A stretch of 64,000 nt of DNA from Bin94 sp965215535 (GTDB taxonomy: Bacteria; Gemmatimonadota; Gemmatimonadetes; Longimicrobiales; Gaopeijiaceae): the NCBI GenBank assembly GCA_965215535.1, contig OZ244063.1, positions 930,001-994,000 of the forward strand. Direction: 5' to 3'. The notes under the pieces were generated by a model. That model did no database searches. It was given only the letters and a program-made list of their open reading frames with translations, and had not been told where the DNA came from. The position numbers and the translations under genes are program-made. Below are positions 63,754 through 64,000 of the stretch, piece by piece (position 1 is the stretch's first letter; each line of letters begins with the position of its first letter).

Positions 63754-64000
63754 TCAGTACGCCCGCGCCCACACCACTTCCATGCGCGCCTGTCCGCCGC
63801 CGGGACAGCGCCCGGGTTGCGTGGCCGAACGGAACTCCTCGCCGGGAATGACCCGGATGGTGGCCCGGGTGGCCTCCTTGACCTGGGTCTCGACCCCGGC
63901 ATCGCCGCTCCATCCCGAATAGACGAAGCCGATCCCGCTATCGAGGATCTCGCCCAGCTCCGCGACCGACGACACCTCGCCCCGCCAGCTTGCCGCCTCG
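63754..64000 (-). CDS. proS: Prolyl-tRNA synthetase, C-terminal end (continues beyond the window)
   Basis: About 81 codons are present, and the frame is open to the right edge. The sequence SGIGFVYSGWSGDAGVETQV, TRATIRVIPGEE and RMEVVWARAY matches the zinc-binding C-terminal domain of the archaeal/eukaryote-like (type 3) ProRS, which ends in a conserved Ala-Tyr. Several expected zinc Cys are changed (RCPGGGQ retains one), as in other bacterial type 3 enzymes. It is probably the first gene of a proS-lysA-guaA operon. Confidence 0.8.
   Translation of the reverse strand, partial: EAASWRGEVSSVAELGEILDSGIGFVYSGWSGDAGVETQVKEATRATIRVIPGEEFRSATQPGRCPGGGQARMEVVWARAY

Noticed and set aside
1..64000. 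CRISPR arrays, insertion sequences, prophage genes
   Set aside because: No spaced direct repeats of CRISPR type, no transposase and no phage structural genes were recognised on either strand.

Overview
The window is GC-rich bacterial chromosome, almost wholly coding, with tight operons joined by 1-4 base stop/start overlaps (ATGA, TGATG, GTGA). Several features suggest a Gemmatimonadota bacterium or a close relative: lipoproteins of the six-bladed-propeller type with a 'DSAGV..VES' opening, a stand-alone protein ending in a QNYPNPFNP secretion-tail-like domain, and large outer-membrane barrel proteins beside housekeeping genes. This placement is inference from protein character; no marker search was possible.

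Layout. 0-10 kb: C-terminal part of a CBS/CorC protein (+), then on the minus strand metK, a bifunctional nuclease, an exported membrane protein, recO, selB, a small secretion-tail protein, dusB, tmRNA (ssrA) and lspA. 10-20 kb: hpf; a riboflavin operon ribD-ribE-ribBA-ribH ending in nusB; an outer-membrane protein, purM, a PfkB kinase, argS and a zinc-ribbon regulator. 20-28 kb: a propionyl-CoA operon (substrate-binding lipoprotein, carboxyltransferase, PDZ protein, biotin carboxylase, biotin carrier, methylmalonyl-CoA mutase large subunit). 28-34 kb: rnz, tyrA, an aroA-cmk fusion and rpsA with a long acidic tail. 34-40 kb: Tat-exported aminotransferase, MscS channel, serine hydrolase, ApaG and a lipoprotein.

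40.2-49.2 kb is an accessory island, visibly less GC-rich in its middle. It encodes a phospholipase-D/SNF2 helicase, a Clp-fold (SDH-type) serine protease, a 58-residue basic protein and a large N6-adenine methyltransferase with a type ISP-like C-terminal region. The last three genes are translationally coupled. Each of the three large genes is interrupted by exactly one frame change. In the methyltransferase the break is at a run of ten G where 8 or 11 G would restore a 1201-residue protein, which is the signature of a phase-variable switch. I regard this as the most interesting system here: a candidate anti-phage system, currently off or decaying.

49-64 kb: two exported proteins including a BamA-like barrel, tRNA-Leu, arginase, a decaying cluster of propeller lipoprotein genes with a shared direct repeat, two small genes, clpB, a small lipoprotein, and a proS-lysA-guaA operon cut by the window edge.

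Few regulatory signals are clear: a good sigma70-type promoter at 3951-3980, a cluster of short perfect palindromes at 940-1055, and an 18-base perfect palindrome at 34652-34669.
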